This document shows positions 60,139 through 64,000 of a stretch of DNA of 64,000 nucleotides, in pieces (position 1 is the stretch's first letter; every line of letters begins with the position of its first letter). The stretch spans positions 62,001 through 126,000 of the forward strand of contig NZ_JAEUAT010000007.1 in the NCBI RefSeq assembly GCF_019511525.1. The letters are read 5' to 3'. Origin of the DNA: Rhizobium cauense (lineage in GTDB: Bacteria; Pseudomonadota; Alphaproteobacteria; Rhizobiales; Rhizobiaceae). Both the position numbers and the translations under genes were made by a program. Under the pieces are notes generated by a model. The model was not told where the DNA came from. It worked only from the letters and a program-made list of their open reading frames with translations, and ran no database searches.

Positions 60139-60300
60139 CCTTGTTGGGAGAAGCTGGTCGTCCGCGACCAGTGCCGAAGGAGCAACCGCCCCGGAAACTC
60201 TCAGGCCAAAGGACCAGCAAGGGGCAGACGGAACTCTGGAGAGAAGCGTTCTCGAAACGCTCGCCGAAGGGATAACAATCTCAGGCACAGGGACAGAGGG
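60139..60300 (+). ncRNA. Tandem glycine riboswitch
   Basis: Two glycine aptamers. The first (60139-60222): CCTTGTTGG pairs with CCAGCAAGG as P1, enclosing GCCGAAGGAGCAA and AACTCTCAGGC. The second (60232-60300): P1 CTCTG/CAGAGG encloses GCCGAAGGGATAA and AATCTCAGGCACAGGGAC. Both cores, GCCGAAGG and CTCAGGC, are intact. The first P1 lies just after the inferred transcription start. No terminator follows, so control is likely translational; an AGGGGG tract at the end of the second P1 could be the binding site of an upstream gcvT start at 60309. Confidence 0.88.
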
Positions 60301-60380
60301 GGCTCTAAATGCAAGGCGCAACTGCGTCTGAAGATTTGAGCCCGCGCATGGAATTCCAGGCGCAAACCCCGGAGGCGTCG

Positions 60381-61517
60381 TTGGACGATACTGCTGCCCT
60401 CAAGAAAACTCCGCTTCACGCGCTGCATCTGTCGCTTGGCGCCCGCATGGTTCCGTTCGCAGGCTACGACATGCCGGTGCAATATCCGGCCGGCGTCATG
60501 AAGGAGCACATCCAGACCCGTACATCCGCCGGCGTCTTCGACGTCTCGCATATGGGCCAGGTCATCATCAAGGCAAAGTCCGGTAAATATGAAGACGCAG
60601 CACTTGCGCTCGAAAGTCTGGTTCCGGTTGATATTCTCGGTCTCGCGGAAGGTCGCCAGCGCTACGGTTTCTTCACCGACGAGAACGGCGGCATCCTTGA
60701 CGACCTGATGATTACCCACCTCGACGATCACCTGTTCGTCGTCGTCAACGCTGCCTGCAAGGATGCCGACCTTGCTCACCTGCAGAAGCATCTGGGCGAC
60801 ACCTGCGATATCACCCTTCTCGATCGCGCGTTGATCGCACTGCAGGGGCCGCGCGCAGTAGAAGTGCTGGCCGAACTCTGGGCCGACGTTGCCGCGATGA
60901 AGTTCATGGACGTGCGCCACTGCCGTCTGCACGACGTTTCCTGTCTTGTCTCGCGCTCCGGCTACAGCGGCGAAGACGGCTTCGAAATCTCGATCCCGGC
61001 GGACAAGGCGGAGGATGTCACCAAGCGGTTGCTTGAGCATCCGGACGTTGAGCCGATCGGGCTCGGCGCTCGCGACAGCCTGCGCCTGGAAGCCGGTCTC
61101 TGCCTTTACGGCAATGACATCGACACGACCACGACGCCGGTCGAAGCTGCGCTCGAGTGGGGCATGCAGAAGGCCCGCAAGACAGGTGGTGCCCGCGCCG
61201 GTGGGTTCCCTGGTGCCGACCGCATCCTGGCAGAACTTGAAAAGGGTGCAGTCCGCCGTCGCGTCGGCCTTAAGCCCGAGGGCAAGGCACCGGTTCGCGG
61301 TCATTCCAAGCTTTTTGCGGATTCCGAGGGCAAGACCGAGATCGGTGAAGTGACATCGGGTGGCTTTGGCCCCTCCGTCGAGCATCCGGTCGCAATGGGC
61401 TACGTCACGGTTGCAGAGGCGGCCGTCGGTACGCAGGTCTACGCCGAAGTGCGCGGCAAGTTCCTGCCCGTCACCGTCAGCGCCCTCCCCTTTATTACAC
61501 CGACCTACAAACGCTGA
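60381..61517 (+). CDS. gcvT: Glycine cleavage system T protein (aminomethyltransferase)
   Basis: A 378-residue folate-dependent enzyme releasing ammonia and methylenetetrahydrofolate from GcvH-bound aminomethyl. [28 protein letters not shown], and [17 protein letters not shown] match GcvT. The start is TTG 60381, preceded by GGAGG and giving [16 protein letters not shown], the family's usual beginning. ATG 60309 (with AGGGGG six bases upstream) would add 24 poorly conserved residues. It is the first gene of gcvT-gcvH-gcvP under the glycine riboswitch. Confidence 0.93.
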   Translation: MDDTAALKKTPLHALHLSLGARMVPFAGYDMPVQYPAGVMKEHIQTRTSAGVFDVSHMGQVIIKAKSGKYEDAALALESLVPVDILGLAEGRQRYGFFTDENGGILDDLMITHLDDHLFVVVNAACKDADLAHLQKHLGDTCDITLLDRALIALQGPRAVEVLAELWADVAAMKFMDVRHCRLHDVSCLVSRSGYSGEDGFEISIPADKAEDVTKRLLEHPDVEPIGLGARDSLRLEAGLCLYGNDIDTTTTPVEAALEWGMQKARKTGGARAGGFPGADRILAELEKGAVRRRVGLKPEGKAPVRGHSKLFADSEGKTEIGEVTSGGFGPSVEHPVAMGYVTVAEAAVGTQVYAEVRGKFLPVTVSALPFITPTYKR

Positions 61518-61540
61518 ACCATTTTCCGGAGAGAACAATC

Positions 61541-61903
61541 ATGTTGAAGTTTACTGAAGAACACGAGTGGCTGAAGATCGAAGGCGGCGTTGCCACGGTC
61601 GGTATTACCACCTACGCCGTTGAACAGCTCGGCGACCTCGTCTTCGTCGAATTGCCCGAAGTTGGCGCCACTTTCTCCAAGAACGACAACGCCGCGACAG
61701 TTGAATCCGTGAAGGCTGCTTCCGACGTCTATTGTCCACTGGATGGCGAGATCACAGAAGTGAACCCGGCCATCGTCGCCGACCCCTCGCTCGTCAATTC
61801 CGATCCTCAGGGCGCCGGCTGGTTCTTCAAGCTGAAGCTCGCCAATGCCGCAGATGCAGACGGTCTGCTCGACGAGGCGGCCTACAAGGAGCTCACCGCG
61901 TAA
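61541..61903 (+). CDS. gcvH: Glycine cleavage system H protein
   Basis: A 120-residue lipoyl carrier; Lys58 in [13 protein letters not shown] carries lipoate attached with LipB help. [20 protein letters not shown] and [15 protein letters not shown] are the family core. CCGGAGAGAACAATC precedes the ATG. Its TAA shares one base with the gcvP ATG (TAATG). Confidence 0.96.
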   Translation: MLKFTEEHEWLKIEGGVATVGITTYAVEQLGDLVFVELPEVGATFSKNDNAATVESVKAASDVYCPLDGEITEVNPAIVADPSLVNSDPQGAGWFFKLKLANAADADGLLDEAAYKELTA

Positions 61904-64000
61904 TGACGACGCCGACAGAATTCCAGTTTACCGACTACCAGCCCTACGACTTCGCCAACCGTCGCCATATCGGCCCCTCACCGGCCGAAATGGCGGATAT
62001 GTTGAAGGTCATCGGCTACAAGAGCCTTGACGCTCTGATCGACGCCACTGTGCCGCCCGCCATCCGCCAGAAGGCGCCGCTCGCCTGGGGCGCGCCGATG
62101 ACGGAGCGCGAAGCGCTCGACAAGCTGCGCGAGACCGCCAACAAGAACAAGCTCATGACCTCGCTGATCGGCCAGGGCTATTACGGCACCATCACGCCGC
62201 CGGTCATCCAGCGCACGATCCTGGAAAACCCTGCCTGGTACACGGCCTACACGCCCTACCAGCCGGAAATCTCCCAGGGTCGTCTGGAAGCCCTCCTCAA
62301 CTACCAGACGATGATCTGCGACCTGACGGGCCTCGACGTCGCCAACGCCTCGCTGCTCGACGAAGCCACCGCCGCCGCCGAAGGCATGGCGATGGCCGAG
62401 CGCGTCTCCAAGTCGAAGGCCAAGGCATTCTTCGTCGACGCCGCCTGCCATCCGCAGACCATCGAGCTGATCAAGACCCGCGCCGAGCCGCTCGGCTGGA
62501 GTGTCATCATCGGCAACCCCTTCACCGATCTGGATCCGGTCGACGTCTTCGGCGCCATCTTCCAGTATCCGGGCACGCATGGCCACGTGCATGATTTCAC
62601 TGGCCTGATCTCGCGCCTCCACCAGACAGGCGCCGTCGCCATCGTCGCAGCCGACATCCTGGCGCTGACGCTGCTGAAGTCGCCTGGAGAAATGGGCGCC
62701 GACATCGCCATCGGCTCGTCGCAGCGCTTCGGCGTTCCTGTTGGTTACGGCGGCCCGCACGCGGCCTACATGTCGGTCAAGGACGCCCACAAGCGCTCCA
62801 TGCCTGGCCGCCTCGTCGGCGTCTCGGTCGATGCCCGCGGCAACCGCGCCTACCGCCTGTCGCTGCAGACCCGAGAACAGCACATCCGCCGCGAGAAGGC
62901 GACGTCGAACATCTGCACCGCGCAGGTGCTGCTCGCCGTCATGGCCTCGATGTACGCCGTCTTCCATGGTCCGAAGGGCATCAAGGCGATCGCCCAGCAG
63001 GTTCATCAGAAGGCCGTGCTGATGGCCAAGGGGCTGGAAAAGCTCGGCTACACCATCGAGCCCGAGACCTTCTTCGACACCATCACCGTCGACGTCGGCC
63101 ACATGCAGGGCGTCATCCTGCGCGCCGCTGTCGCCGAGGGCGTCAACCTGCGCAAGGTCGGCGCTACGAAGATCGGCATGTCGCTCGACGAGCGCACCCG
63201 CCCGGCGACGCTGGAAGCCGTCTGGCGCGCCTTCGGCGGCAATTTCGAGGTCGGTGACTTCGAGCCCGGCTACCGCCTGCCGAAGGGCCTCGCGCGCACG
63301 AGCGAGTATCTGACGCATCCGATCTTCCACATGAACCGCGCCGAGAGCGAGATGACCCGCTACATCCGCCGTCTTTCGGACCGCGATCTGGCGCTCGACC
63401 GCTCCATGATCCCGCTCGGCTCCTGCACCATGAAGCTGAACGCCACAGCCGAAATGCTGCCGATCACCTGGCCGGAATTCTCGGACATCCATCCGTATGT
63501 CCCGGCAGACCAGGCACTCGGCTATCGCGAGATGATCGACGATCTCACCGAAAAACTCTGCGCCGTGACCGGCTACGACGCCTTCTCCATGCAGCCGAAC
63601 TCCGGTGCGCAGGGCGAATATGCGGGCCTACTGACGATCCGCAACTACCATATCGCCAACGGCAATGGTCACCGCGACGTCTGCCTGATCCCGACATCAG
63701 CGCACGGTACCAACCCGGCCTCGGCACAGATGGTCGGCATGAAGGTCGTGGTCGTGAAGGTTCGCGAGAACGGCGACATCGACCTCGACGATTTCCGCGC
63801 CAAGGCCGAGCAGTATTCGGACAACCTCTCCTGCTGCATGATCACCTACCCGTCGACGCATGGCGTGTTCGAGGAAACGGTCAAGGAAATCTGCGATCTC
63901 GTGCACGCGCATGGCGGTCAGGTCTATCTCGACGGCGCCAACATGAACGCCATGGTCGGCCTGTCCCGCCCCGGTGACATCGGCTCCGACGTCTCCCACC
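61903..64000 (+). CDS. gcvP: Glycine dehydrogenase (decarboxylating), 5' part
   Basis: The pyridoxal-phosphate P-protein of the glycine cleavage system, decarboxylating glycine and passing the aminomethyl to GcvH. The first 699 codons of an expected ~950 are in the window. [20 protein letters not shown] is the family start, and [29 protein letters not shown] and [19 protein letters not shown] are conserved. The window ends in the DVSH motif, so the PLP-binding lysine just beyond it is not seen. No stop is found. Confidence 0.96.
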   Translation, partial: MTTPTEFQFTDYQPYDFANRRHIGPSPAEMADMLKVIGYKSLDALIDATVPPAIRQKAPLAWGAPMTEREALDKLRETANKNKLMTSLIGQGYYGTITPPVIQRTILENPAWYTAYTPYQPEISQGRLEALLNYQTMICDLTGLDVANASLLDEATAAAEGMAMAERVSKSKAKAFFVDAACHPQTIELIKTRAEPLGWSVIIGNPFTDLDPVDVFGAIFQYPGTHGHVHDFTGLISRLHQTGAVAIVAADILALTLLKSPGEMGADIAIGSSQRFGVPVGYGGPHAAYMSVKDAHKRSMPGRLVGVSVDARGNRAYRLSLQTREQHIRREKATSNICTAQVLLAVMASMYAVFHGPKGIKAIAQQVHQKAVLMAKGLEKLGYTIEPETFFDTITVDVGHMQGVILRAAVAEGVNLRKVGATKIGMSLDERTRPATLEAVWRAFGGNFEVGDFEPGYRLPKGLARTSEYLTHPIFHMNRAESEMTRYIRRLSDRDLALDRSMIPLGSCTMKLNATAEMLPITWPEFSDIHPYVPADQALGYREMIDDLTEKLCAVTGYDAFSMQPNSGAQGEYAGLLTIRNYHIANGNGHRDVCLIPTSAHGTNPASAQMVGMKVVVVKVRENGDIDLDDFRAKAEQYSDNLSCCMITYPSTHGVFEETVKEICDLVHAHGGQVYLDGANMNAMVGLSRPGDIGSDVSH

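Noticed and set aside
60025..60380. A protein gene in the gap between 60024 and gcvT
   Set aside because: The sequence is taken up by the promoter and tandem glycine aptamers; frames there are not family-like.
60201..61538. A 445-codon minus-strand frame over gcvT and the riboswitch
   Set aside because: It runs through both conserved aptamer RNA and gcvT; no family resemblance.
61978..63492. A 504-codon minus-strand frame over gcvP
   Set aside because: It mirrors the strongly conserved gcvP frame; its length reflects biased codon use, not coding.

Overview
The window looks like chromosomal DNA of an alphaproteobacterium of the order Rhizobiales, most likely Rhizobiaceae (the Rhizobium/Agrobacterium/Ensifer group). 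This rests on gene content: DUF2336, DUF1489, a bacterial transglutaminase-like cysteine protease, ATP12, an HTH-citrate synthase paired with a second citrate synthase, glutathione-dependent formaldehyde oxidation, and propionyl-CoA carboxylase. High GC with many GTG/TTG starts, and promoters of the CTTGNC-N17-NATAAT/CTACAT type, fit as well. No ribosomal RNA is present, so the species cannot be named. I see no insertion sequence, prophage, integrase or CRISPR array.

Layout. 1-7.4 kb: GNAT acetyltransferase, DEAD-box helicase, a FecR-domain protein with a CHASE2 adenylate/guanylate cyclase, and a divergent pair of citrate synthase homologues around a double-palindrome candidate operator. 7.4-16 kb: a soluble chemoreceptor, then pyrG, secG and tpiA, an exported hydrolase and parE. 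16-25 kb: gntR-osmC, an AI-2E family permease, DUF2336, a nitroreductase/flavin reductase pair, an exported beta-rich protein and thrS. 25-31 kb: DUF1697, yidD and a NifU-like scaffold on the minus strand; folE, hisI and a patatin phospholipase on the plus strand; CBS and rhomboid proteins on the minus strand, with an orphan terminator upstream of the rhomboid gene. 31-37 kb: PAS and PilZ proteins, proline iminopeptidase, transglutaminase-like protease, and a DD-carboxypeptidase with a SPOR domain. 37-45 kb: DUF1489, L-serine dehydratase, two membrane proteins, a MerR regulator, mgtE, a degenerate peptide deformylase, a small repeat-bearing exported protein, lipB and tRNA-Leu(GAG).

45-60 kb: a DMT permease, pccA, an SRPBCC-like/M50 membrane protease, and a formaldehyde detoxification cluster (frmA, gfa, a DUF188 protein, fghA). 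A minus-strand run follows: crcB, RluA pseudouridine synthase, HAD phosphatase, ATP12, lipoprotein and pccB. pccA and pccB, the two propionyl-CoA carboxylase subunits, are split by the formaldehyde genes and face opposite ways. 60-64 kb: the glycine cleavage operon gcvT-gcvH-gcvP. A promoter is followed within about 10 bases by a tandem glycine riboswitch, and gcvP is cut by the window edge.

How the genes fit together: lipB (octanoyl transfer) supplies the lipoyl group that GcvH needs; serine dehydratase and the glycine cleavage system feed one-carbon and pyruvate metabolism; frmA-gfa-fghA turn formaldehyde into formate; PccA/PccB carboxylate propionyl-CoA. Most of the window is ordinary core genome. 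The most unusual items are the deformylase homologue that has lost two of three metal ligands, the double-palindrome operator between the citrate synthase homologues, the orphan terminator (possible small RNA or attenuator), the non-ATG start of the iminopeptidase, and the SRPBCC-M50 fusion.
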